Below are positions 7,666 through 14,693 of a DNA stretch of 20,632 nucleotides, in pieces. Both the position numbers and the translations under genes were made by a program. This DNA comes from a virus, in the IMG/VR virus record IMGVR_UViG_3300035703_000461, positions 1 to 20,632 of that record; one strand, given 5' to 3'. Numbering within the stretch: position 1 is the stretch's first letter; every line of letters begins with the position of its first letter. The notes below the pieces were generated by a model. It ran no database searches. It was given only the letters and a program-made list of their open reading frames with translations, and was not told the origin of the DNA.

Positions 7666-7694
7666 ATTTTACTACAATCCTGTACTAAAGTCAA
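7666..7694 (-). promoter_or_regulatory. Host-type (sigma70-like) promoter of the five-gene operon
   Basis: Minus strand: TTGACT (7694-7689), a 17-nt spacer, TAAAAT (7671-7666); each hexamer is 5/6 to consensus. Expected start is near 7659, giving a leader of about 29 nt with a GGAG site before the ATG at 7630. It lies in the 104-bp gap between divergent genes. The gap also holds an inverted repeat (7686-7695 with 7709-7718, 10 bp with one G.U) overlapping the -35, a possible operator or RNA hairpin. Confidence 0.7.
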
Positions 7695-7720
7695 TACCTT
7701 TGTAAGTCATTGATTTTAAT

Positions 7721-7728
7721 ACTAAATA
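7721..7728 (+). promoter_or_regulatory. Possible late promoter box of the gp14-gp15 operon
   Basis: ACTAAATA resembles the late box TATAAATA (6/8) and ends 6 nt before the gp14 ATG, so its RNA would have almost no leader. A TTGTAA lies 17 nt upstream of the TAAATA part. It is the only candidate in the gap that faces this operon, but the match is weak. Confidence 0.35.
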
Positions 7729-7734
7729 CAACAT

Positions 7735-9453
7735 ATGCCAAAACTGTCTCTATATACCCCCGTTAAACAGAACGACTACAAGTTTATGGATAGAACGATA
7801 TCCGAAATGTTTACTGTCGGGGGCACCGATTTATACATTCACAAGTATTTAGGTCCAAATGCACAGACGCCTAGCCCTGATTATACACAACCTCAGTATA
7901 CCAGTCCTAGCCCTACTCAAATACAAGATTTACTATTTTTAGAAAATCGTGATAGAGTTTATGACCCAAACATTTATCGTTTGCGTGGTCATTACAATGT
8001 TCAGAATTTAGATTTCGATCTAAGTCAGTTTGGCTTATTTCTAAACAATGACATTATTTTTATAACCGTTCACTACAACGATATGATCGATATTGTTGGT
8101 AGAAAGTTGATGGTGGGCGATGTTTTAGAATTACCACACTTATTAGATTACAATCCATTAAATGAAACTATTCCGGTCGCGCTAAAAAGATTTTATCAGA
8201 TCACTGATTCAAACTTTGCTAGCGAAGGTTTCAGTCAGACTTGGTATCCTCATTTATGGCGCATCAAGTGTGAACCATTAGTAGACAGTCAAGAATTTAG
8301 TCAGATACTACAAGAGCCAATCAACCAAGACAATTATCTTGGTCAGTGGGATAAAGACAAAGGTTATCCGCCTGGCTATGTAATTACGTATGGTGATAAA
8401 AATTACATCAGTATAACAGATGTACCACCTGGAGTATTTCCACCTAATCCTGCATATTGGCAAGAAGATACTGGTCAAAACTTAAAAGATATATTAGCAA
8501 CCTATAATAAGAATATTGCAGTCAACAATGCACAGTTGGAAGAAGCCAAACGTATATTGCCTAAGGCAGGTTACGATACTTCAAACTTATATATTGTTCC
8601 AACATATGGCATATATGAAACAAATAATACATTAAGTAATAAACTTGATCAACCTGCTCCACCTATCAATGTAGTAACTTACTCAGGTGGAAGTCCTGGT
8701 ACTGGAAGCTTCGCTACTGTAGTTTACATGAAGCATCCTAAATACAAGAAAGCAGCACCAGCAATTAAAATTTCAAAAGATACATTAAAATCTATTTGGG
8801 ATTTAACTGCTGACATGGATCATATTGACAAACTAGACAAGTTTGTTCAAACTAGTTTACAAGTAGTAGAAGAAGCCCCTGAATTAACAAGCAGTGGTAG
8901 TGGCCCACTAGTAGGCAATCAAGTATTAACTGTTCAAAGTATGGGTCCAATCACAGGTCCATATGGTACAGCAGATAACACTTACGCAACTGCTGATGCT
9001 GATTTAACACAGCCTGGATTCACAGGTACTGTATCTCCTGACATGGACTGGAGAGCGGACTGTATTCCAGGATTCCAATATATTACAAGAGCAAGTCCAA
9101 GAAGCTTTGGTTATGAAGCAGGTTACTTGACTGGTGATGGTACTGCACCAAACGGTTATCCAACTGGTGCAGGTATTAGTTTCCCACAGAATCCACAAGT
9201 AGGCGATTACTTCTTACGTATTGACTATGCACCACAAATACTATTCAGATGGAATGGTCAAATGTGGGTACGTATGAGTGAAAATGTTAGAACAGAAACA
9301 GGCTTCACATTAGATGATAAATCACAGTTATCAGGATTTATAAATGATAGTGGTGAGATTTTCCTTAACGCTACACAGGAAGTTGTGCCAGAAGCACAAC
9401 CACTTTCATCTGTACTAAGTATAGCGCCCGACAACTTACCACCGATAGAGTAA
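7735..9453 (+). CDS. 14: Neck protein, T4 gp14-like, enlarged
   Basis: Predicted neck protein that joins gp13 to seal the head before tail attachment. The N-terminal 200 residues follow the T4 gp14 pattern (256 aa in T4): DRTISEMFTVGGTDLYIHKYLGP near 19-41, RDRVYDPNIYRLRGHYNVQN near 72-91, then SQFGLFLNNDIIFITVHYND, VGDVLELPHLLD and WYPHLWRIKCEPL. After this the 572-aa protein carries extra parts. Near residues 201-240 a WDKDKGYPPGYVITYGDKNY element, followed by VPPGVFPPNPAYW, resembles the Y-x-x-G-D-x-V-x-Y modules of carbohydrate-binding CBM5/12-type domains. Near 470-510 lies VGDYFLRIDYAPQILFRWNG, which occurs in virion proteins of related phages. There is no ribosome-binding site; the ATG follows CAT directly. 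gp15 begins 3 nt after the stop. Gp14 identity is likely; the function of the extensions is unknown. Confidence 0.78.
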   Translation: MPKLSLYTPVKQNDYKFMDRTISEMFTVGGTDLYIHKYLGPNAQTPSPDYTQPQYTSPSPTQIQDLLFLENRDRVYDPNIYRLRGHYNVQNLDFDLSQFGLFLNNDIIFITVHYNDMIDIVGRKLMVGDVLELPHLLDYNPLNETIPVALKRFYQITDSNFASEGFSQTWYPHLWRIKCEPLVDSQEFSQILQEPINQDNYLGQWDKDKGYPPGYVITYGDKNYISITDVPPGVFPPNPAYWQEDTGQNLKDILATYNKNIAVNNAQLEEAKRILPKAGYDTSNLYIVPTYGIYETNNTLSNKLDQPAPPINVVTYSGGSPGTGSFATVVYMKHPKYKKAAPAIKISKDTLKSIWDLTADMDHIDKLDKFVQTSLQVVEEAPELTSSGSGPLVGNQVLTVQSMGPITGPYGTADNTYATADADLTQPGFTGTVSPDMDWRADCIPGFQYITRASPRSFGYEAGYLTGDGTAPNGYPTGAGISFPQNPQVGDYFLRIDYAPQILFRWNGQMWVRMSENVRTETGFTLDDKSQLSGFINDSGEIFLNATQEVVPEAQPLSSVLSIAPDNLPPIE

Positions 9454-9456
9454 CAC

Positions 9457-10827
9457 ATGGCACAATTTTTTTACGACAATCAGATACGCAGATTCTTATT
9501 ACAGTTTGCTAAGATATTTTCAAACTGGTATGTGACTAAAGGTAAGGATCCTAACGGTAATGACATATTAGTTCGCGTGCCTATAATGTACGGCGATCAA
9601 AGTAGATTAGTATCCACAGTGATTGCAAATAATAGCGCAAGTAATCTGCCAAGTGCTCCTTTAATCACATATTTCATTACAGCATTAGAATATGATCAAA
9701 GACGCACACAGGTGCCTACGTTTGTTGATAAAATAAATGTTCGTCAACGTGCATACAATACAGAAACACAGAGCTATGAACAAGTACAAGGACAAGCATT
9801 CTCAATTGATAGATTAATGCCAGTACCTTATACATTGCGTGTTCAAGTAGATTTTTGGACTACAAACTATAATCAAAAATTAGAATTGATTGAACAGTTA
9901 GGTACATTGTTTAATCCTAGTTTAGAAATACAAAGTACAGATAACTTTGTTGACTGGACATCATTGAGTGTTGTATATCAAGATGGCTTAACATTTAGTT
10001 CACGTACTATACCACAGGGTACAGGTAATCCTATCGACGTTATGACTTGGAAGTTCTATATGCCCATATGGATCAGCACAAGTTCTAAGCTAAAGAAACT
10101 AGGTGTTATCGAAAAGGTTATCGCAAGTATATTCTCGGGCAATGCTATACAAGATATGGCAGACGATGATCTACTACTAGGCACTCGTCAGAAGATTACT
10201 CCATATGGATATAAAGTTTTATTAGTTGGTAATACATTACAATTATTACCAAATGCTAGCGCGTTTAATCCTCCAAATACTGATTTAGATAATCCAACTC
10301 CGCCTAATACTGACTTGTATTGGCCAAGCTTATTAAACGTATATGGCGCATACAGACCTGGCATTAGTCAGATATGGTTGCAGAACCCATATATGGATAC
10401 TGACATAGTTGGTACAATTGTTGTTGATCCTACTGATGCGCGTTATTTGATTTATAATATTGACGTAGACACCCTACCTCAAAATACATTGGATCCAGTA
10501 AACGCTGTTATTAATCCTCAATTGCAGGGGCCAAACGCAGGATTACCAGGACCTATACCAGGTATTAGATATTTGATTGTAGAAGATATTGGAGAGGAAG
10601 GAGTATCAACTATAGCCTGGGGTAATTTAGTAGCTAAAGCAAACGATATCATACAGTTTACCGGCACAGAATGGATAGTAAGTTTTGAGGCAGCCGGCGC
10701 AACCACAGTTGAGTATGTTACTAACATGACTACCAATATACAATATCGTTATGTAGAAGAAGAAGGACAGTGGATGAAGAGTTATGAAGGTTGGTATCAA
10801 TCGGGTGATTTCAGTATTGTAATCTAA
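9457..10827 (+). CDS. 15: Tail sheath stabiliser and completion protein (T4 gp15-like)
   Basis: Predicted hexameric tail terminator that caps the sheath and tube and connects the tail to the neck. The N-terminus (FFYDNQIRRFLLQFAKIFSN, then VRVPIMYGDQSRLV) matches the T4 gp15 pattern (FYNSSFRRY...LFSN, RVPITYAS). Further on are DRLMPVPYTLRVQVDFWTTN (about 114-133) and WKFYMPIWISTSSK, the conserved strands before the C-terminal part. At 456 aa it is longer than T4 gp15 (272 aa); residues about 270-456 are an extra beta-rich region with GAYRPGISQIWL and DPTDARYLIYNID. It is cotranscribed with gp14 (3-nt gap) and its stop lies inside the promoter of the downstream Nudix gene. Confidence 0.85.
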   Translation: MAQFFYDNQIRRFLLQFAKIFSNWYVTKGKDPNGNDILVRVPIMYGDQSRLVSTVIANNSASNLPSAPLITYFITALEYDQRRTQVPTFVDKINVRQRAYNTETQSYEQVQGQAFSIDRLMPVPYTLRVQVDFWTTNYNQKLELIEQLGTLFNPSLEIQSTDNFVDWTSLSVVYQDGLTFSSRTIPQGTGNPIDVMTWKFYMPIWISTSSKLKKLGVIEKVIASIFSGNAIQDMADDDLLLGTRQKITPYGYKVLLVGNTLQLLPNASAFNPPNTDLDNPTPPNTDLYWPSLLNVYGAYRPGISQIWLQNPYMDTDIVGTIVVDPTDARYLIYNIDVDTLPQNTLDPVNAVINPQLQGPNAGLPGPIPGIRYLIVEDIGEEGVSTIAWGNLVAKANDIIQFTGTEWIVSFEAAGATTVEYVTNMTTNIQYRYVEEEGQWMKSYEGWYQSGDFSIVI

Positions 10828-10845
10828 CCATTTAAATGTTACAAT
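10817..10845 (+). promoter_or_regulatory. Host-type (sigma70-like) promoter of the Nudix gene
   Basis: TTGTAA (10817-10822), a 17-nt spacer and TACAAT (10840-10845). The -35 overlaps the last codons of gp15. The -10 ends 6 nt before the Nudix ATG at 10852, so transcription would start at or next to the start codon, with no room for a ribosome-binding site. The geometry equals that of the dNMP kinase promoter. Confidence 0.5.
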
Positions 10846-10851
10846 TTCTTA

Positions 10852-11271
10852 ATGACTAATACTTCGGCAGGAATATTTTTTTATTGCACCTCTACAAATA
10901 GGTTTTTATTCTTATTAAGAAACGATAAGAATGGAAATACGTGGAGTATTCCTGGCGGCAAGATCGAAAAAGACGAAACTCTTTTTACGGGATTAGAAAG
11001 AGAATGTGTAGAAGAGATAGGATACTTTCCTAAAAATGCGAAATTAATTCCCATACAAAAATTCGTTAACAATACATTCACATATCATACATTTTTTTGT
11101 GCAGTTGTTTCTGAATTTATACCAGTGCTTAATCATGAACACAGTGGATATGCTTGGGTAGATCAGGGTTTATATCCTAAGCCTATGCACCCTGGATTGT
11201 GGAGTACTGTAAACATCGACTTAGTGCAAGAAAAATTACAATCTTTAATACAAAATAAAAACGGGGCCTAA
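10852..11271 (+). CDS. Nudix hydrolase
   Basis: Hydrolyses nucleoside diphosphates linked to another group (for example damaged dNTPs, nucleotide sugars, or mRNA 5' ends). The 139-aa protein has a full Nudix box at residues 36-58: G36, E42, R50-E51, E54-E55 and G57 fit G-x5-E-x7-R-E-U-x-E-E-x-G-U, with Cys52 at the first hydrophobic position. FYCTSTNRFLFLLR before it and WVDQGLYPK after it fit the fold. The substrate cannot be read from the sequence. There is no ribosome-binding site upstream of the ATG. The stop codon TAA lies in the loop of a GC-rich hairpin that ends the transcript. It is probably expressed independently of gp14-gp15 from its own promoter. Confidence 0.87.
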   Translation: MTNTSAGIFFYCTSTNRFLFLLRNDKNGNTWSIPGGKIEKDETLFTGLERECVEEIGYFPKNAKLIPIQKFVNNTFTYHTFFCAVVSEFIPVLNHEHSGYAWVDQGLYPKPMHPGLWSTVNIDLVQEKLQSLIQNKNGA

Positions 11272-11280
11272 GCCCCGTTT
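11259..11280. terminator. Bidirectional intrinsic terminator between convergent genes
   Basis: AAACGGGGC and GCCCCGTTT form a perfect 9-bp stem (11259-11267 with 11272-11280) around the loop CTAA, which contains the TAA stop of the Nudix gene. On the minus strand a run TTTTTATTTT follows the stem, so termination of the 106-aa gene's transcript is the better supported direction; plus-strand transcripts have only a short T run. Confidence 0.82.
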
Positions 11281-11301
11281 CTACTAATCATTTCTGATTA
11301 T

Positions 11302-11622
11302 TTAGGCTGATAAAAACATTTGAACTGCTTCAAGACCGGTGGCACCTAATATAGCTGCTGCACCCATTAGCATCCATTTTATTTTTTCCATGGAAGCAAA
11401 TTTGTCTGATAAAGTATCATGAGATGCCTGAGTAGAATCTTGGAAATGTTTTAATATTTCTTTAGTTTCAACCATGTTTCTATCCAAGCAATCATGAAGG
11501 TCTCTTATCTCTGATTTTAAATCATCAATTTTTTCATCCAAATTTTGTACTTGGATTTGTAAAACTGCGATATCAGTTTCTGCCTTTTCAAATCTCTTGA
11601 CTTTTGCTGTTGCAGCTGCCAT
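11302..11622 (-). CDS. Small coiled-coil protein with a C-terminal membrane helix
   Basis: A 106-aa protein with a heptad-like helix (about 10-60; LQIQVQNLDEKIDDLKSEIR) and one hydrophobic segment at the C-terminus (about 83-104; WMLMGAAAILGATGLEAVQM). This layout, a soluble coiled coil then one transmembrane helix, resembles XhlA/hemolysin-type small phage lysis proteins, so a holin-like or membrane-anchoring role is possible. Nothing else of a lysis cassette is visible nearby, which weakens that reading. It follows the 373-aa structural gene with a 12-nt gap and is probably read from the same late promoter; only a weak AGG lies upstream. Its transcript ends at the hairpin at 11259-11280. 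Confidence 0.68.
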   Translation of the reverse strand: MAAATAKVKRFEKAETDIAVLQIQVQNLDEKIDDLKSEIRDLHDCLDRNMVETKEILKHFQDSTQASHDTLSDKFASMEKIKWMLMGAAAILGATGLEAVQMFLSA

Positions 11623-11634
11623 GATAATTGCCTA

Positions 11635-12756
11635 TTAAGCGTTAGTAATAGTTACAACTGGATTCAACAAGCCATTAGCAACGTTAGGTGCTGTTGCGCT
11701 GTTGAATGAAGCTACTACGTCAGGATCAATATTTGACAATACTGCTGTACCTGTACCTGAGCCTGCACCAGTAGCAACGAATGTGATACCAGTCATGTTA
11801 GCGAATGCGCCAACTGATGTCCAGTCTGTAGTACCAACACTTTCAATAGTGTATACTGTACCTGCTACTAATGATGCAGCAGCCACAGTTGCTGGGAATA
11901 CTTCACTATTGTAATCACTTAGTGATTGTACATAGGCTGTTGAAGTATTAGCATAAGTTGCTGTAATAGTCATTGTGTTTGGTAACAATGCTGTGTTTGC
12001 AACGTTTGCTGTATAACATGCGCCAGTTAAACCAGTAGTTGTACCTGTTACTAGATACTTTGTCTTACCTTTCTGACGAACGATAAAGCCTGCTTCTGGT
12101 GTACCTGATACATAAGCACCTGCATAGTTTGCAGTTGCATTTGCTGCAAATGTAGCAAATACTGCGTTTGCATTAGCTATGTCATCGATAGTACCAAGAA
12201 TGTTGCCATCAACGTCATATACGATTGTACCATCAACAAATGTATTTGCAAAGTCTGTACCAACACCATTTAGGTCTGGACTGTCGTCTGCTACTGTGAT
12301 TGTACCTGCGCCTGACACACCAATGCATACACCTACTAATACTTGACTACCGTAGATTGCTGTGTTACCACCAACTACACCGTAAGTATTTGCATTTGTT
12401 GCTGGGTAGCCTGCGCCACCAATTGGGTTATTGAAATATGCATCAACTACACCAACTGTTGCTGCTACAGTACCTGAGGCAGTTGCTAGTGCAAATTGTG
12501 TATATGTTGGATTGGCTGAAAGTTGTGTTGCTGAAACAGTAAATGTACTATTGTTTCCTGCGTTTAAAACTGATAGAATCCAATATGTAGTACCTGCTAC
12601 TAAGTTACCTATGTTAGTTGCAGGGATGAATGGCATACCAGCAATAATACCTAGATTAGTAAAATTAGCATTTGTAGTGACTACGTTAGTTGTTGCTGTT
12701 GTATTTGTGATTGTTACAACGGCTTGCGCTTTTGCGATTTTAAGTGGACGACCCAT
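11635..12756 (-). CDS. Virion structural protein, Thr/Ala/Asn-rich (373 aa)
   Basis: Low-complexity beta-rich protein dominated by Thr, Ala, Val, Asn and Gly, as expected for a surface, fibre or decoration protein. It begins MGRPLKIAKAQAVVTI. It holds two copies of an LVAGTxYxI element: residues about 52-60, and 296-304 within the longer segment 295-339 (SLVAGTVYTIESVGTTDW ... GITFVATGAGSGTGT), a motif I associate with structural proteins of environmental phages. Around residues 230-245 is FIVRQKGKTKYLV. Strong expression is suggested by a good AGGAG site 8 nt before the ATG, a GATAAATA late promoter 86 nt upstream and a structured leader. It is followed by the 106-aa gene. Where it sits in the particle cannot be told. 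Confidence 0.75.
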   Translation of the reverse strand: MGRPLKIAKAQAVVTITNTTATTNVVTTNANFTNLGIIAGMPFIPATNIGNLVAGTTYWILSVLNAGNNSTFTVSATQLSANPTYTQFALATASGTVAATVGVVDAYFNNPIGGAGYPATNANTYGVVGGNTAIYGSQVLVGVCIGVSGAGTITVADDSPDLNGVGTDFANTFVDGTIVYDVDGNILGTIDDIANANAVFATFAANATANYAGAYVSGTPEAGFIVRQKGKTKYLVTGTTTGLTGACYTANVANTALLPNTMTITATYANTSTAYVQSLSDYNSEVFPATVAAASLVAGTVYTIESVGTTDWTSVGAFANMTGITFVATGAGSGTGTAVLSNIDPDVVASFNSATAPNVANGLLNPVVTITNA

Positions 12757-12850
12757 TGTTTTGTTCTCCTATAATGCCGGGTTCTAGCCGGTACGCGGCG
12801 GGGACCGCATAAACTCATAACAACAACGTTATGAATATATTATATTTATC
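12757..12850 (-). promoter_or_regulatory. Late promoter and structured GC-rich leader of the 373-aa protein gene
   Basis: Minus strand: GATAAATA (12850-12843), expected start near 12836, then a 7-bp hairpin at the very 5' end (12834-12828 with 12821-12815, loop of 6). A GC-rich stretch (about 12776-12808) follows with two small hairpins (CCGG/CCGG and GCGG/CCGC), then AGGAG before the ATG at 12756. The base composition of this leader stands out against the AT-rich surroundings. A second repeat, CGTTGTT at 12870-12876, can pair with AACAACG at 12822-12828 and spans the promoter. Confidence 0.6.
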
Positions 12851-12874
12851 AAAAAATGCTATTTTATTGCGTTG

Positions 12875-13120
12875 TTAAAGTCGCCATGGTCTGCCCTGAG
12901 CGGGCAAAAGGGCACGATCTGCCCATGTAGTAAACACATTATATTGACGATAATAAGGCTGTCCTACTGCGCTACGTATAGGTTCGCTTACATCTAATAA
13001 TTTTAGACTAGCTTTTGCTTGTTGTAATGTAAGACTTTGTGCGACGGCTAATGCAGGAGCATTAGTCTCTATATAATCATTCCAATTATCATAACCGCTT
13101 GGTGTAGGGGGCAATGCCAT
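12875..13120 (-). CDS. Small protein of unknown function coupled to the fibre-like gene
   Basis: An 81-aa protein, begins MALPPTPSGYDNWNDYIETNA and ends PAQGRPWRL; mainly helical, rich in Ala, Leu and aromatic residues (YYRQYNVFTTWADRA). No known motif. Its ATG overlaps the stop of the 510-aa fibre-like gene by 1 nt (TAATG), implying coupled translation and a job linked to that protein, for example as a fibre assembly partner or minor virion component (inference from position only). It is the last gene before the promoter of the 373-aa gene. Confidence 0.65.
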   Translation of the reverse strand: MALPPTPSGYDNWNDYIETNAPALAVAQSLTLQQAKASLKLLDVSEPIRSAVGQPYYRQYNVFTTWADRALLPAQGRPWRL

Positions 13121-14652
13121 TATAATCTTCCTACTACCACTTCAATGATGCCTTCTTCGCCATCAAAATCTTGTAATGCTTTACCTATTACTGTTCCCAT
13201 ATTAGGGCTTGTAATTGCTGCTTTAGCGTAACCGCCGCCAGCACTAACCATCATATCGCCTTTACGAACTTTGCCTTTTACTTTACATGGAACACGACCT
13301 TGTAATGCTATAGCAACAGGCTGTTTGCAATTGATTGCTCCATTCATTACATAAGCAGGTTCTGCTGATGCTACGCCAGCAACTCTATTTGTTTCAATGC
13401 CTGCTATGGTAACTTCAAACTCACCGCCAAAGGCTAATACTGTACCTGCTGCGTAATTTGCATCAGAGCTATAATACTCTGCTAAGTCAGCGTAAGTAGC
13501 TGTTAATCTTGTACCTGGTGTTAATGACCAATTGCCAGTAATTGTACCTGCTGTAGAGTTGGCTCCTGTACTGATACTAGTTGTGATAACATTGCTTGCG
13601 TTTGCTGTGCCAACTAGTGTCAAAACACTTGTTGTATTGTTATATAGGAAATTAGCACTTCCTTGTAAAATACCATTAATATTATACTGTATAGAAGTAT
13701 TTGCACCTTCTGCCTTTGTGGTTGAACCACTAATTGCGCTCAAGCATCTGCCACCTGGACTATATGCCTCTACGTTTGTAAATGTTGCTGTACCTATGCT
13801 TAATGTGTTACCTGCTACACCGTTAGGTAATAATGTATCTGATATGGTGATAGCAGTGCTATTGACAATAGACTTAACATAGTAAGCGATATTAGAAACT
13901 AAACCACTGTTTAAAGTATCTACGTTGCCTATGAATGTGATAGGATTATTGACTGCAAAAACACTTGAATCTGCAAGTGTAATTATACTACCTGCGCTGT
14001 TACTATTGCTTGCTGTACTGTAAGGAAATGCAGTATATCCACTTGTATCTACTGGTATAGTTAATGTACTGTCAGTGTAAAGAGAAAAACTATTTGATGT
14101 TAAAACGTTTGCGTAATAAGTATTACCATTTAATTCAGTCATACCTAATACATTTGTTATTGTAATTTCACTACCATTGGTAAAGAAATTATCTTGAGTA
14201 GTTGTTATGACACCTGGATTAGCTTGACTTGCATTTAATATAAAACCAGCAATTGTGCCCTTAGTTGTCCAAGATAAATTGCCAGTGCCGTCTGTTTCTA
14301 GAACATAGCCCAATGCACCGCCATCGATCTTAACATTGCTTACATTACCTAAAGTAAGTAGGCCACCAGCTTCTCCACCTTTGTTGACCCAATTTTCGCC
14401 ATCGAAAGCAAGAACTTGACCGTTCTCTATTGTGTCGGCATCTATATCTAAATTGCCTACGCTACCTTCAATTTGACTGAAACTGACGTTTGAATAAGAT
14501 GTTAGAACTTCGATATTTTCAGCAGGATCTTCCTTACCAATAAAGAGACGTTTTTCATCACTTGCAAAACCGAATTCTGCTTCGTCTAATTGTGGGAGAT
14601 CGACTAAATCGCCTGATCTCTGCTGAATCTTACTAATCTGTATAATTGCCAT
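13120..14652 (-). CDS. Fibre-like virion protein with conserved C-terminal domain
   Basis: 510-aa predicted tail fibre or surface structural protein. The N-terminus (MAIIQISKIQQRSGDLVDL, then LDEAEFGFASDEKRLFIGK) is a virion-attachment motif I recognise from fibre-type proteins of environmental phages. The middle (about 90-380) is Thr/Ser/Asn-rich and repetitive. Residues about 384-510 form a conserved-looking domain: YADLAEYYSSDANYAAGTVL, EVTIAG, RVAGVASAEPAYVMN, QGRVPCKVKGKVRKGDMMV and GTVIGKAL. This resembles the C-terminal Peptidase_G2-like or chaperone-type domains of phage fibres, but that link is inference. The start codon lies in the 3' arm of a perfect hairpin and lacks a clear ribosome-binding site (only GGTAAG in the loop). 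The 81-aa gene overlaps its stop. Confidence 0.77.
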   Translation of the reverse strand: MAIIQISKIQQRSGDLVDLPQLDEAEFGFASDEKRLFIGKEDPAENIEVLTSYSNVSFSQIEGSVGNLDIDADTIENGQVLAFDGENWVNKGGEAGGLLTLGNVSNVKIDGGALGYVLETDGTGNLSWTTKGTIAGFILNASQANPGVITTTQDNFFTNGSEITITNVLGMTELNGNTYYANVLTSNSFSLYTDSTLTIPVDTSGYTAFPYSTASNSNSAGSIITLADSSVFAVNNPITFIGNVDTLNSGLVSNIAYYVKSIVNSTAITISDTLLPNGVAGNTLSIGTATFTNVEAYSPGGRCLSAISGSTTKAEGANTSIQYNINGILQGSANFLYNNTTSVLTLVGTANASNVITTSISTGANSTAGTITGNWSLTPGTRLTATYADLAEYYSSDANYAAGTVLAFGGEFEVTIAGIETNRVAGVASAEPAYVMNGAINCKQPVAIALQGRVPCKVKGKVRKGDMMVSAGGGYAKAAITSPNMGTVIGKALQDFDGEEGIIEVVVGRL

Positions 14653-14685
14653 AGTTGTAACTTACCAGTATTACAACTATTTATG
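14651..14685 (-). promoter_or_regulatory. Hairpin plus late promoter controlling the fibre-like gene
   Basis: ATAGTTGTAA (14651-14660) and TTACAACTAT (14671-14680) form a perfect 10-bp inverted repeat with a 10-nt loop. On the minus strand the 3' arm contains the first two bases of the ATG (14652-14650). The late promoter box CATAAATA (14685-14678) overlaps the outer 3 nt of the 5' arm, and its expected start (about 14671) lies at the end of that arm, so late RNA cannot form the hairpin. The exonuclease gene ends 8 nt upstream of the box, so early read-through RNA would contain it. Confidence 0.7.
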
Positions 14686-14693
14686 CTTTTATT

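Noticed and set aside
11702-13882. Plus-strand frames at 11702-11914, 12431-12787 and 13532-13882
   Set aside because: Antisense to low-complexity structural genes; their Val/Ala/Pro-rich products reflect the complementary codons.
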